The notes beneath the pieces are model-generated. The model was not told the origin of the DNA, ran no database searches, and was given only the letters and a program-made list of their open reading frames with translations. A stretch of 64,000 bases of DNA, from assembly GCF_040436345.1 (NCBI RefSeq), contig NC_133223.1:25794410-25858409 (forward strand), read 5' to 3'. The stretch comes from Pagrus major. Taxonomy: Eukaryota; Chordata; Actinopteri; Spariformes; Sparidae. Position numbers and translations under genes: made by a program. Numbering within the stretch: the stretch's first letter is position 1; every line of letters begins with the position of its first letter. Positions 1-10,619 of the stretch are shown in pieces.

Positions 1-7
1 CTTGTCT

Positions 8-200
8 ACGTCGGATATGTCGAAAATTAAAACTATTTTTATGGCGGAGTGTTTAGGATGAATTGAGATATGAGGAAAGAAGCTACACTGTAGTCTGGTG
101 GTACAGTATGAGACTAAAACAAAGTTTCCATCATCTTCTGTCCAAAGGCGCTGCCAGAATCAACAAAAAATAAAAGTTCATTGCATTAGCTTTAAATGGC
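8..200. repeat. Dispersed repeat R1, copy 1, in myo1b intron
   Basis: This stretch is closely similar to 3790-4170. Both contain the blocks ATGGCGGAGTG, GGATGAATTGAG, GAGGAAAGAAGCT, TAGTCTGGTGG and CTAAAACAAAG, then a block around GCCAGAAT followed by an A-rich tract and TTCTTTG/TTCATTG, in the same order and orientation. It lies in the intron before the penultimate coding exon of myo1b. The family is not named here; it could be a non-autonomous DNA transposon remnant. No coding potential is seen in it. The rest of 200-938 holds nothing I recognise beyond AT-rich intronic sequence. Confidence 0.7.
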
Positions 201-938
201 AGTCAGCTGTGCACTTTTAAATGTCTCTGGTTACTAAACTGGAAAGTGAAACGAGACAGCAATTTTGTACACAGTGAGCCTGCAGTAGTATGCCCAACTT
301 CTACTCACTGAAGTAGATTTACCCTATTTGCTTGAATGAAAGTGTGCTGTTAGTTTAGAGGGTAAGTAAGTGTGTTTACGAGTCTTAGTACAACTGCATA
401 TGTGGAAAAATGTAGTAAAAAGTATTATGTAGTTTTGAAAAGCAGTCCACTGGTCTAACATTTCACTGCTGTAACACTGTTGGACTCTTTATGGACAGTT
501 TGAATACAAATGATCAGAATCGATACAGCAGAACCAGAGATATCCCCTCAAAACCTGATGCCTACACTATTACTTGCAGCTTCCTCTGGAGCCAAATAAT
601 GCTTTATACTTCTTTTTTTCACATATGCAGTGGTACTCCCCAAGACCTGTAAACACACTTTAATGTGCAAAGTAGGTGGAGTCCCCCTTTAAATGCCCGT
701 GCCCACAGGAAGTATTGATACAAAACTTCATTTTAGAGGTAGATCAATGAGAAACATTGTTTTTTATAGCACAAGTAGCCAACGGCAAGCAACGTTTGTA
801 ACTTCAAGCACATGTCAGCAAACTTCATGTATCCGGGAAATACGGCAAAAAAAATCTATGTATGTAAATATAAATGCACCAGTATCTGTGTTGGCCAGGT
901 TTTAATATGCAAATTTTCACCCTGTTATTTTGCTTCAG

Positions 939-1302
939 GGTTCGGCCTCAGCCATCAAAGGAGACTTCTTACTCAGCAGCGAACATCTGATTGAGATCAT
1001 CACCAAACTCCACCGCACCGGGGCCAAGGCTACAGACAAGGAGCAGATCAACGTTGACATCTCAGACGAGTAAGATAGAAAGAAGAGTTGATCTCATTAA
1101 TTCCTGTCAAAGGGACGTGAGCCGTCTTCCACCCCGGGTGATTCTTAATGATGTTTCTGTGTGTGACAGGTTTCTGGTGCAGTTCAAGCAAGACAAAGTG
1201 TGTGTGAAATTCATCCAGGGAAGCCCAAAGAACGGCAACAGCGCGTCCTGCAAGCGCAAGAACAACCGGCTGCTGGAGGTGTCGGTGCCCATGACGGCAT
1301 AG
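939..1302 (+). CDS. myo1b: Unconventional myosin-Ib, last two coding exons (partial)
   Basis: Exons are 939-1069 and 1170-1302, joined through a 100-bp GT-AG intron (CAG acceptor at 936-938, GTAAGA donor at 1070). The split glutamate codon and the downstream FLVQFKQDKV reading frame join exactly. The encoded 87 residues are the end of the class I myosin TH1 tail: an IKGDFLLSSEHLIEI block, INVDISDE, CVKFIQG, and CKRKNNRLLEV just before the stop. From family knowledge the terminal CKRKNNRLLEV motif is typical of myosin-Ib; myosin-Ic ends differently. TH1 binds acidic phospholipids and couples the actin motor to membranes. The motor head, IQ motifs and earlier exons lie upstream of the window. 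Compared with the form I remember ending at ...VP, three extra residues (MTA) precede the stop. Confidence 0.88.
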
Positions 1303-3430
1303 TGCAGCTCCCTCACCAGTTCTCCAGTGCTGTTCGAGTGCTCAGATTGGGGGCGATTTTTTTTTAAAAACCACCGCACCACTCGGTTACCTCTCGTCTC
1401 AAGCACCATCAACCCCAGTGACCGCCCTGAGCCCCAAAACGGAAGTGCAGTAATTTGGCTTGTTGTGTTGTTGTTTTTTCCTTCAGTCTCTTCTTATCAG
1501 ATTTACTATGGCACCACTATAGCTGTAACCACGTGCCACTTTTTGGGCAAAGAAAGCCCGTATCTGGGTTGCATGCCACAGAAATTTGGTAAAATGTTTC
1601 ACTGGTGTTTTGTAAAACTGGGGTAAAGAGTTGGATGAGGAAGAAAAGAGTCTTGACGGAGCGTAAGAGACTTCTGTATACCAGTGGTGACAACGATTGT
1701 TCTGCCTGTATGTTGAATTCAGAGAAAATTGTCATTGTAAGAACTTTGTGACGAGCTCCAGCCTCAACTGGCCTCGACTCATCCATTTTTTAAGCTGCTC
1801 TGGCTTAGAATTTTAGATGACCTGGAAACTTTTGGGCTGTCAGATTCAGTTTTCTCCGAAGACCTTAAACACTGCACTTGTTTTCACCTCGGTGTAACCA
1901 AAAGATGATGACCCGAAAAAATGGATTTGATTGTATGTTGTATTATTTTCTATATATATATTTTTTCTCTGAAATAAAAAGGTGGGCAGTTGAGAAGTCA
2001 AATGATATTTGCTAGATAATTGTAAAACCATTTTTTTTTTTTTTTGTATCCGTGATTCCTATGTGCCATTGAACAGGTCCCATGACTTGTCACATGTCAG
2101 CGTACAAATACAAACATAGAAAAAAACCATGTAGGTGATTGACCCTGATCGGTTATTGACAATATTACTGCCAAACTTTTTTTTTTTTTTTTTGAATAAG
2201 GGACAACCTGTGCTGGTGATTTTCTTGTACGTTTTTGACTGCACATGTGATCAACTTCCATTTCCTTTCCAAGCACAGTACAATTTGTGATCCAAGCTTT
2301 TATTTAATCAAAGAGTGAATTCATATCCTTAACTCAAAGAATGTCACGTATGAATCGAAGGAGACCCTCTCGCTTCATGAGGAGGGGCTTGATTAAAAGA
2401 TACTGACAGAGGCAGGACAGACATTCCAGTGGAAGAGGAGGCGAAGGTACCCGCACCTTTCTACAATGTCCTCACCACATTAAAACCCTCGACGTTGATT
2501 TTTTTTTTTTTTCTTTTGTGTGCAATAAATGAAACGCTTTGTCTCGATTGTTCTCTTCCAACAAAACCGTAGTGAGAACCCATAGCAGTCGCCCTCACTG
2601 TACCCTCAGCTGTACATAGGCTCTGTAGGCTGTAGCCCTGGCATGGACAAAGGGTTTCTTTAGTATCCTAATTTTAATTGCTGTGTTTGTGAAATAGCTG
2701 TTTTCTTGCCACTGCAGCTTGAGTTATCGTAGTGCTTGACCCACTTCTGACCTAATGTGTATTTTTCCAAGACCAAAAGTAAGCACACGTGACCATAGGT
2801 TCTCAATGTATCTGAAGAAATTGCAGCTTTTACAACTTTCTAGTTACACTCGAGTACAAATTTGGTACATATATTTACACGCAAGCCAAATTTGATTTTC
2901 AAAGACGAAGACAGAGTGTTATATTTTCAGGTATGTTGAACTATAATGATCTTTTATTTGGATGTACTGGTAGTGGGGTTTTTTTGTACTGTTGATTTCT
3001 TAGTCATCCAGATGTTTCTCTGGTGACTGTGAGGGAATAACACAGCCAAAGTTGGTCTAGACATGTTTTTGCAACCCAGGGTACCTTGGTTTGTAAGTTG
3101 TTTTTGTATATTTTTAATGTCACACGCGACACAGGGACTTACGAAATCAGTTGTTGCTGTCCCTTGCACGGGAACGATTGAGCTGGATGCCACTTTTGAT
3201 GCACAGTTTCAATGCAGTTTTGCAAAGGTGACATCCTCCCCCCTCCTCCTCCCCATCCCCCTCGCTTCTCTGTTTTGATGGCTAAAACTGTAAAATGACG
3301 TCTGCATTCTTGTGTGCCTAATGTTAACCTGTGCTGAGAGACAGAAGATGGAAATGTTTCAGTAGAACTCAGTGTAACATTTACAAGTAATCTTTTTTAA
3401 ATTAAATAAAAATCAGTAATAAATAAATGT
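1303..3430 (+). other. myo1b: myo1b 3' UTR with polyadenylation signals
   Basis: About 2.1 kb of AT-rich sequence with poly-T tracts follows the myo1b stop and contains no supported gene. Canonical AATAAA signals occur at 3405-3410, 3418-3423 and 3422-3427, a cluster expected at a distal polyadenylation site. An earlier AATAAA at 2524-2529 could give a shorter UTR. The UTR extent is inferred from these signals and from the position of the next repeats, not from transcript data. Confidence 0.6.
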
Positions 3431-3564
3431 TGTTATTCTGGGATTCTGTCACGCACTTTTTTATTGTTTGTTTTTGTGTCTCCGTTTAATACCGATGCCT
3501 TTACATGAGCTGCATAAGCAAATAGGACCATCATTGTGAAGATTTGCTATTTTTATATAGTTAA

Positions 3565-3760
3565 GTAAACCCAAAAATTTAAATTTAGTGATCACCTACT
3601 ATCTCCCAGGCTGATGGAAAGTTTTGTAGTCCACAAAACATTTCTGGAGCTTCACAGCAAAACGGCAAAATGATTTGAAAAAACCATATTTACAACCTTT
3701 CTAAATCTTCACTGGAGCTACTAAGCTATAAGTGGTTGTTATTATGGGTGAACCTTTCCT
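3565..3760. mobile_element. TTAA-type MITE R2, short degenerate copy
   Basis: The stretch has the family core AGTCCACAAAACATTTCTGG (about 3630-3650) followed by AGCTTCACAGCAAAACGGC, and ends with GGGTGAACCTTTCCT. The same end and core are found in the elements at 12309-12633 and 40159-40782. The left flank is TTAA (3561-3564); the right flank is TTGA (3761-3764), a one-base decay of TTAA. It is the smallest of the three copies and codes for nothing. Confidence 0.7.
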
Positions 3761-3789
3761 TTGATGCCCCTCACTGGGTCAGCTTCTGA

Positions 3790-4170
3790 CTTATCTAGGT
3801 CGGGTCACTCATAAAATTAAAACAAATTTTCATGGCGGAGTGCTGAGGATGAATTGAGGTGTCTCGACGCCTGAGGAAAGAAGCTGCTCCATAGTCTGGT
3901 GGACAGCACAACAGCACTAAAACAAAGATTACTTTGTTTCATCGTTGTCACATTACTTGTATCACAATAATGTAATCTTACATAGCCACAAATAGATGCA
4001 TTACATCATCGCCAGGCATCCTGTTTAGTATTCAAAATAAGATATCGCTTTCAAAATAATTGCACGTGCTAGCCAGACTAAGATCTTTAGACAAAATCAT
4101 ACTACTTTTGTCCACAGGGGCCACCAGAATGACCAAAAATGAATGTTCTTTGTAGCGGCTTTAATAGTAA
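3790..4170. repeat. Dispersed repeat R1, copy 2 (interrupted)
   Basis: This is the second copy of the repeat at 8-200. The match runs over about 3795-3930, then breaks, and resumes at about 4100-4165 (TTTTGTCCACAGG, GCCACCAGAAT). The roughly 170 bases between are absent from copy 1, so either copy 2 carries an insertion or copy 1 a deletion. The two copies bracket the myo1b 3' end. Confidence 0.65.
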
Positions 4171-4415
4171 TTTATTACAGCAATGCCACTTTTTCTTGTA
4201 GTCATCCACACCTAAACTTACTCTGCCACACCCCATGAAAATGCCCTCAAAAAACTGTGTAAGAATGCACATTGTTTCAGGATGTTTTCATGGGCTCTCT
4301 TTGACCGAAGCCTTCTGAACACTTGTAATGTAACCGTCAGCATGCAGGCAACTGTCAAAATCAGCCATCAGTGCATCGGATTATTAAATCTCACATTCCT
4401 GTAAGGGAATAAGGA

Positions 4416-4835
4416 TCAACAGGGGGTTGCATGGCCAGAGCTGAAAAGTCTTATGGGAGTTGATAGCACCGAAGCTGGACAACCAGGCCTTGTAGTCAAG
4501 CAGCTGGCCAGATGTTTTCCATCACCTCTGGGGAGAGCTGTCCTAGGGTTAAATTCCGCGGCTTGGGGAGAGCTGCCGGCAACAGGTCTCCAGGGAGCAG
4601 CCCTCAGATTGAGCAGAGAGTGGTAAAAATAGCATACCATTTTGGGCTGCCCAGTACCCGGTTCCCACCACTCTGCAGGCTGGGAAAGGAAGGAGGAGCC
4701 ACCAGGACTCCCAGCGGATCTCGAACCCTCAGTGGGAGTGCAAAAGAAACTGTACAGCGCACAGTCCTCATCTCCTGCAGACCCTGTGGTGTTCAGAAAG
4801 TGATGCATGGAATCAGCAGAACAGGACAAGAGTGA
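4416..4835. other. GC-rich unrecognised block with overlapping open frames
   Basis: This 420-bp block is clearly more GC-rich than the AT-rich DNA on both sides and is open on both strands (137 codons on minus, 107 on plus). Neither translation has a motif I recognise. Edges are abrupt, which suggests an inserted fragment such as part of a retroelement or processed sequence. No poly-A tail or target duplication is evident. Function unknown; I do not call it a gene. Confidence 0.35.
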
Positions 4836-5584
4836 CTCCTTGTTGAATCAGATGACTTGTGTGATCTGAATATCTTGTATGACATAACAAACATAGATCT
4901 CCTGTATTCATCTTAGATTTAATTACATACAATTGAGTTTTATTTGATAAAGATCTGAATGATATTCACATTCTAGTGGAAGGTGAACACACAGTACCAT
5001 CTCATAGAGCTGGTGGTGAATGAGAGGTGGCATCATGCTGCTTTTGCTTTGCGATTAGGTAGTCTTTGGCGACATCTCATGGAATTTAGGTGACATTACA
5101 GCTAAGACAGTGAGGGCACTTGAGGATCAACATTAGAAGATGTGTCCTTACATGATGGCTTTTCACTAATATATAAAATCTCAATAAATTAATGATCAAG
5201 CATTAGAAAAACATCACTCACAACTTGTAGGCGTTTCATAAAGTATGCCTTATTAGACAATGATTTAGAAGACTATGCTAGAAGACTTAAATCTTTATAA
5301 ACTACAGAAGTTTTGCAAGTTTTCCCATTTCTGTGGATTAAATTATTCCATTGGAATAATTACATGACACTGACTTAATTACATTTACTGTGATGTATAA
5401 ATCAAAACATCTTCTCTTATAATGCATTAAAGGAGCGCTGACTAAAGTTGACTTTAATTATATGCAGAAGCAGCAAGTTGTTGAGATCATTTTAAATAAG
5501 GGTCATTCAGTGCCAACTCACACAAAATCCAGAACTTTTCCCAGTTCATGTCATGAATTATAGCGAAAAAATTCATGTTGAAGC

Positions 5585-5702
5585 CTCTTTTAATTTCATG
5601 GGATCTTGCACAATCCTGTAGCTGTACTCCAAATACTTTTTGAGTTATGATCTTTTTTTAAGTTTGGCCCTCTGAGCTAAAGTTCAGCATTTTGTGATTA
5701 AT
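5585..5702 (+). repeat. Left arm of diverged inverted repeat R3
   Basis: The left arm holds TCATGTTGAAG..., CAATCCTGTAGCT, GAGTTATGATC and CTGAGCTAAA. The reverse complement of 6560-6680 gives the same series (TCATGTTTAAA, AATCCTGTAGCT, AGTTATGAG, CTGAGCTAAA). The two arms are about 870 bp apart in opposite orientation, with an AT-rich middle and a SINE inserted near the right arm. Confidence 0.6.
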
Positions 5703-6319
5703 ATTTTGTCCAGACACACGGAGATGACATCATCTAGTATTCAACAGACCAAGCCATTATAACTTTTACTTTCCAGAACCGGATGAAAAACAGGCTCAAT
5801 AGGTATCAGACAGATACAGGAAAACACTGAATATAACTGAGAACCTTCATCAACACACTGAATGTAATAACAATATAATTATTTATTAAAAGTATGAAAA
5901 ATAAGCTAATTTCGAACATGTTTAAAAGGCGGAGTAATATAACATTTTTATATTTTTTGATTTATATGCAATGAATATCAATCAAGTTTCACACAAAAAT
6001 AGGAAATTAAAATATTGCTTCTTTCGAAAATCTACAGTGAAAATAATCCAAAGACTGTGTTTTTCAGCTCTGAAGCTATATTTAGCAAGATCTGTTAAAT
6101 ATAACAGATCAAGTTTTTTTTTTACAGGACCAAATAAGTTCTGGATGTGCTAAAACTACAGTAATACTACACAGAACCAACATTTGGTTGCAAGAAAGTG
6201 AAAACAGGAAGTAATTTTTTTTTACCAGAATGAAGAATCTGTTATTAATTTGATTACTGTAACCATTCAACAACAACTATTTAAATGAATTCCTGATATA
6301 AATCATCCTCAGGGTCTCT

Positions 6320-6500
6320 TGGACATTCAGCAGAAACTTTTGTCCATAGTGACTTACAGTAATTCATACACTGATGGCGGTGGCTGCCTTGGGGTTCAGT
6401 ATCTTGCCGAAGGACACTTTGATATGCAGACCAGGGGAATCGAACAAGAGACCTTCCGATAACAAGACCCTGGCTCTACCCCTGAGCCACAGCCACCCTT
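6320..6500 (-). mobile_element. tRNA-derived SINE remnant (minus strand)
   Basis: Read on the minus strand, the block starts with GGTGGCTGTGGCTCAGGGG (RNA polymerase III A-box type), then GGTAGAGCC, and about 35 bases on has TTGTTCGATTCCCC (B-box type). It is followed by AAAGTGTCCTTCGGCAAGAT and CTGAACCCCAAGG, a body often seen in teleost SINEs. Its orientation and the lack of a closed acceptor stem argue against a working tRNA gene. It sits inside the inverted-repeat pair R3. Confidence 0.75.
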
Positions 6501-6559
6501 CAGGACAGATTTCAACCCAAACCAGTGAAAAATTAGCGATTGGTTTTGAAAAACACGTA

Positions 6560-6680
6560 TAAAGAATCCAATAAAAGCTGAAATTTAGCTCAGAAGGACA
6601 AAGTTAAAAAACTCATAACTTAAAAATGATTTGATGTAAAGCTACAGGATTTTGCAAGAAGTTTAAACATGACATTTTTT
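6560..6680 (-). repeat. Right arm of diverged inverted repeat R3
   Basis: This is the reverse-complement partner of 5585-5702; shared blocks are AGCTACAGGATT, CTCATAACT and TTTAGCTCAG. Divergence is considerable and includes small deletions, so the event is old. It could be the long terminal inverted repeat of a DNA transposon or two independent insertions of one repeat. Confidence 0.55.
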
Positions 6681-7470
6681 TAAAGAAAATGATACCTTAA
6701 AGTTGCTTACATTGCCTTCTGTAATGTTTAAAAGAAAGAGAAGGATTGCCACTAAATGTGCATTAAAACAATTCCAGTTGTGCCTCAGCTTTTTTCTGGA
6801 TATACTGTATGTATAAATACACACCATTATAACACAGTGTTACATATAAGCAATGTACAGTATTATAATGAAAACAAAATACAATAAAACAAACATGCAC
6901 AAAACACACAGAAGTGGTCATGAATGAGTAGAAAACCCCACTGTGGCTGCTCGTCCCTGTTGAAAAGTCATTGTCGGGGGATTAAAGCTGTCTTGTGTTG
7001 TGTGCTTTGATGCTCTGATAGTGCTCACCTGATGGTCGAGATAAACGGTGACCTGGCTGAGTGTTGTGACCGATAATGTGCTGTTCTGTAGCATAGATTT
7101 CCTCCAGGTATGGCTGATAGCTATCAGTCATTTTTGATGCCGGCTTAACAACTTTGTAAGGTCGCTTCAGTTCAAGCACAAACAGGCTGCCAAACATTTA
7201 AATCAGTGCACCCTGTTTAAATCAATAATCATCTCTCTGCTTGCTCTCTCAGTAATATAGATATCAAAAAATCATACTTTTCCCTTCAGGTCAAACTTAC
7301 TCTAATGACAGTTTATATCGCCTGGGTCAGATTCTTTCGTCTCTTATATCTTCATTTCTCTTCATCATCTTCGTTTCCTTCATCACATGTTCAAGGTCAG
7401 GTGTTGTGACTGTGTAGTTTTGGCTCCTGAATTCAAATTGGTTTAACATTATGTAGCTTGCACCGTCTCT

Positions 7471-7487
7471 GGACACTAGGGGGCAGC
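7471..7487 (+). promoter_or_regulatory. Candidate CTCF site
   Basis: GACACTAGGGGGCAGCA fits the vertebrate CTCF core (CCASYAGRKGGCR) at nearly all positions; the first core C is replaced by A. It lies in the desert between myo1b and mnx2, where a boundary would make sense, but a motif alone does not show occupancy. ACTAGGGGGCAG also occurs inside some fish repeats, so it may be repeat-derived. Confidence 0.4.
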
Positions 7488-7894
7488 AAAATTCAGCTTA
7501 TACACAAAACATTAACTTGCACAGAGGTCAGGGGTGGTCTGAAGGGAGGATATCTGAAGCTTAGAAGACCTTTGACAGTTGGTCATGGTGCTAATAAAAC
7601 TGTTAGGATGTTTTTGTTGTTGTTTGTCCATGGTGTTAAAATGCTTAATAAATATGTTATTTACACATGAATTATTCATCAGGCTTTAAGGCACATCCCC
7701 AGAGGAGGCTTTTAAGTTTGCATGTTTGACGTGCTTCTCCTCCAAAAGGAGCTGACTGCTCAAGAAAGGCCATAAGCTGGCTGGACATCACTGCCGCCTC
7801 CACAATGCAAAAGTGTAAATGCACAACTAGAACTTTGTAAATAGTGACTGGAGTTTGCACTGCAGACGAAACCAAAATAACCGAATAATATTAA

Positions 7895-8397
7895 AGGAGA
7901 CCTTTAACGCTTTCTTCCCCCCTTTCCTTTGTGTGTGTTATGTTCTTGTGCATGTGAAAGGTCTTGAAAGTTAAAAAGGCCGAAGTCTGCACCAACAGAA
8001 GCTCCTCTTTCCCACAGAAAACACTGCTCCTGAAACGCCTCATCAGCAGTCCCACCTTTAATTCCGTGACTTTGTGACATCACACTACATCACCATGTCA
8101 CACATTTGCATAATTTATGCCTAGCGGCTAGTTTGGCACGTAAAAACTGATTTAACACAGCTGCTCTATTGAGGCTAGCGGTGCTGGCTCAGGCGTGTGT
8201 TAGATGACCAATCAGAGCAGACTGGGTATTCAGGAGGGAGGAGCTCAAACAGAGCGTTTCAGACAGAGGGGGAATACAGTGCTGCTGCACTGGACAGTGT
8301 GAGGAAACTGATGTGTTTTTTGAGCATTAGAGCATGTAAACCTATTCTAGAAGTATCCCAAAATGAAATTATGAACCTAAAAATAGCATAATATGTG
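7895..8397 (+). mobile_element. Dispersed element R4, copy 1
   Basis: This copy matches 49670-50108 over its whole length in the same orientation: AGGAGACCT at the left edge, ACCAACAGAAGCTCCTCT, AAAACACTGCTCCTGAAACG, CAGCTGCTCT, GGTGCTGGCTCAGGCGTGTG, GACCAATCAGAGCAG, CAGAGGGGGAATACAGTGCT and AGCATTAGAGCATGTAA. A TTAA precedes the left edge (7891-7894). No transposase frame is present, so it is non-autonomous. The family name is unknown to me. Confidence 0.75.
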
Positions 8398-8399
8398 CA

Positions 8400-9950
8400 G
8401 CCATTTTTATACTCCTGGATGATTATCATGGATTTTTCCAAGACCTTAATTTACTGCCATCTAGAGTCAATAAGATCAAAGTTCAGTGGAAACTACTGAA
8501 TCTCTAAATTCAACATTTAAACCCTTCTTGCCACCTTTCTCTTTCTCCGAACCTTTTTTAAAAATGCATTTTATTAGAGGTGAAATCTTTATAAAGAACC
8601 TCTCTTCTAACTAAAATATTGGACCATGAGATTTTTCCATATTGTGACTTTTCTGCAGTAATTTAATTAGCATATTGTCTGTCTCCAGGGACGTCCAACA
8701 CCAGAAGCATTTCTCCGACCCTGCTCTCAAACCATCCACTCAGTGGTACGTTACAGACGCGTCCTACGTGTGGTGGAAGTTAGTTAACCGTATTGAGCGT
8801 ATTGAGCTGTCACAGCGTCAAGGCTGATTTCATTATCGAGTGAGGGAGTTTAGGATGTAGATGTCAACACGTTGGCCACCAGCTTGCTGATTTACCTCAG
8901 CGTAAATCTATGCTGTGATTTAAACACAACCAACCCTCAAAGTCCGGAAACACTATCTGGGAAATCTATTTTCGTGTGGCTTCAAAACAGGATTTATAAG
9001 GTGAATGTCGAGTTTTGGAGGTCATTTGTTGTGTTCATCTGAGTTTATTTTCTTTCTTTCTTTTATTTTTACATGGAATTAGGTCTTACAACAAAGTTAA
9101 AGTGGAAGTACATTGGTGAACATACAATCTTGCAAGAAATTTCTCCAAATTGATTTTAGTCTTTCAAGAACGACGATACAATTTTAACTTTTTTAATCAC
9201 TTTTTAAATGAATCGGCATTGTGGTAACCAATATCAACATGATCAACATACAGACAGAGAACAAGTATAAAGAAATGAGGTAGAATTAAAGTCAGACATG
9301 GTTGGACCCCACCAGACGGGGACAGACACACCAAGAGTTGCATTACAGCCCCTGGCAGTGCGTCAGTCTGGAGGGAGGGACAGGGGGCTGGAAGGGGCCT
9401 GATTAATGAGTGTTACTGGGTGGTGGAGAGTTTGTGTCCCCACTCACCCTCGTGTCACCGGCACACTCAATGGCTTCATCAATTTGTAGCCATTATCACG
9501 TCAATAGGCAAGAATGGAGGGAGGAGGGGAGTTGAGGATTGAGGGGAGAGACGGGCTTCTGCTGCACCATCTGTGGATTGCTGAGCAAGGAGTGAAGCAA
9601 GAAGTGATCACTTAAGTCAGCTCCAAAATGTATGTCAGCTGAAGATGGCCAAAGGTTCATCATCAACAAATGAAAGTTTTCAAAAATGTTGTTACACAAA
9701 CTTTTTCATCGTTGTTAGCCAGAATAAAAGAAAAGCTTTAAATATGACTGATTATCTTAAGACATTGCATAGCTTCGGCTCCCTTCCAAAACAATTAAAG
9801 AAAGTTGTATAAATTGTTTAAAAAAATGTGAAAGTATTGTATATTTTTACTTATTTACTCGAAGAATGAGTTGTTTGAGTTTTTGGTCATATTCACTCAA
9901 AATAAATCTCACTTTTTGTCTCTTTTACCATCTAACAACACTAAAAATCT
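8400..9950. other. Gene-free interval, no recognised element
   Basis: I see no gene or repeat I can name. The part at about 9290-9510 is less AT-rich and less repetitive than its surroundings and holds homeodomain-type cores such as CCTGATTAATGAG; that is the profile of a candidate conserved non-coding element. Without an alignment this is only a guess. Confidence 0.25.
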
Positions 9951-9959
9951 ACAGCCCTG

Positions 9960-10135
9960 TGAGCCTGTACTTTGGGTAGCACAGTGGTGCTTTGTGCAGC
10001 ATGCATAAGTGCTAACAGTGACAAGCTTTACGGTCTGTTTACCATGTTTACCATCTTAGTTTAGCGTGCTAGCATGCTAACGTTTGCTAATGAGCTCTAA
10101 ACAAAAAAGGACAGCTGAGGCTGGTGGATTACATT
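9960..10135 (+). repeat. Dispersed repeat R5 (GCATGCTAAC type), copy 1
   Basis: Shared blocks with 48720-48960 are ATCTTAGTTTAGC(G/A)TG, TTAGCATGCT, GACAGCTGAG/TACAGCTGAG and a GTTTACCATG/GTTTATCATG block. This AGCATGCTAAC-rich repeat is one I recognise as widespread in percomorph fish. It contains no open frame. Confidence 0.6.
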
Positions 10136-10164
10136 TTGTTTTGCTGGTGACCGAAGCCACACAT

Positions 10165-10619
10165 TAGGGACATTTCACCCCAAAACAAAAACCTGTTGTG
10201 ATATTTATCCATCCATACTGTTTTGTTGCGAGTTGCAGAGGCACTAAGAGGCACTCAACTAGGGGCACTCAATGTCCGAGGCAGAAATCTGACTTCAAGT
10301 TAAAAATGTTGACTGGGAACTCGGAAATTTGTAGATGAATGAGTAATGAGTAGATAAATGCTTCCTTCTCCCAGTGATATGGTGTTGTTTGGTAGACAGG
10401 TAATTGTTCCCTGATAAAGGGCTCATAACAAGGTCTGTCGATTATCTTGATTAACAGGGCCATGATTTCTGGAAAGAGATATTGTTCCATTGTATTTGAA
10501 AGGGGGCAGACATCTGTAAAACGCGGCAACTCACACCAAAACAATCTAGATGGATAAATAGCACAACAGGTAAGAGGATAATTTTTAAGTTTTAATTTTC
10601 TTCTAGATGAGCTGCTCTT
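10165..10619. mobile_element. Foldback MITE R6 with long terminal inverted repeats
   Basis: The left arm reads CCTGTTGTGATATTTATCC then a block ending GCGAGTTGC; the right arm, reverse complemented, reads CCTGTTGTGCTATTTATCC then a block ending GTGAGTTGC. The arms match for about 45 bp and more weakly outward to the ends. The left edge GGGACATTTCACCCC and a TTAA at 10620-10623 fit the TTAA-flanked class seen elsewhere in the window. The ~300-bp interior has no transposase. Confidence 0.7.

Noticed and set aside
939-1302. Assignment to myo1c or myo1d
   Set aside because: Those tails end with different motifs; CKRKNNRLLEV at the end is the myosin-Ib type.
6430-6500. Possible minus-strand tRNA gene
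   Set aside because: The tRNA-like part continues into a repeat body seen again at 49500-49640; it is a SINE.
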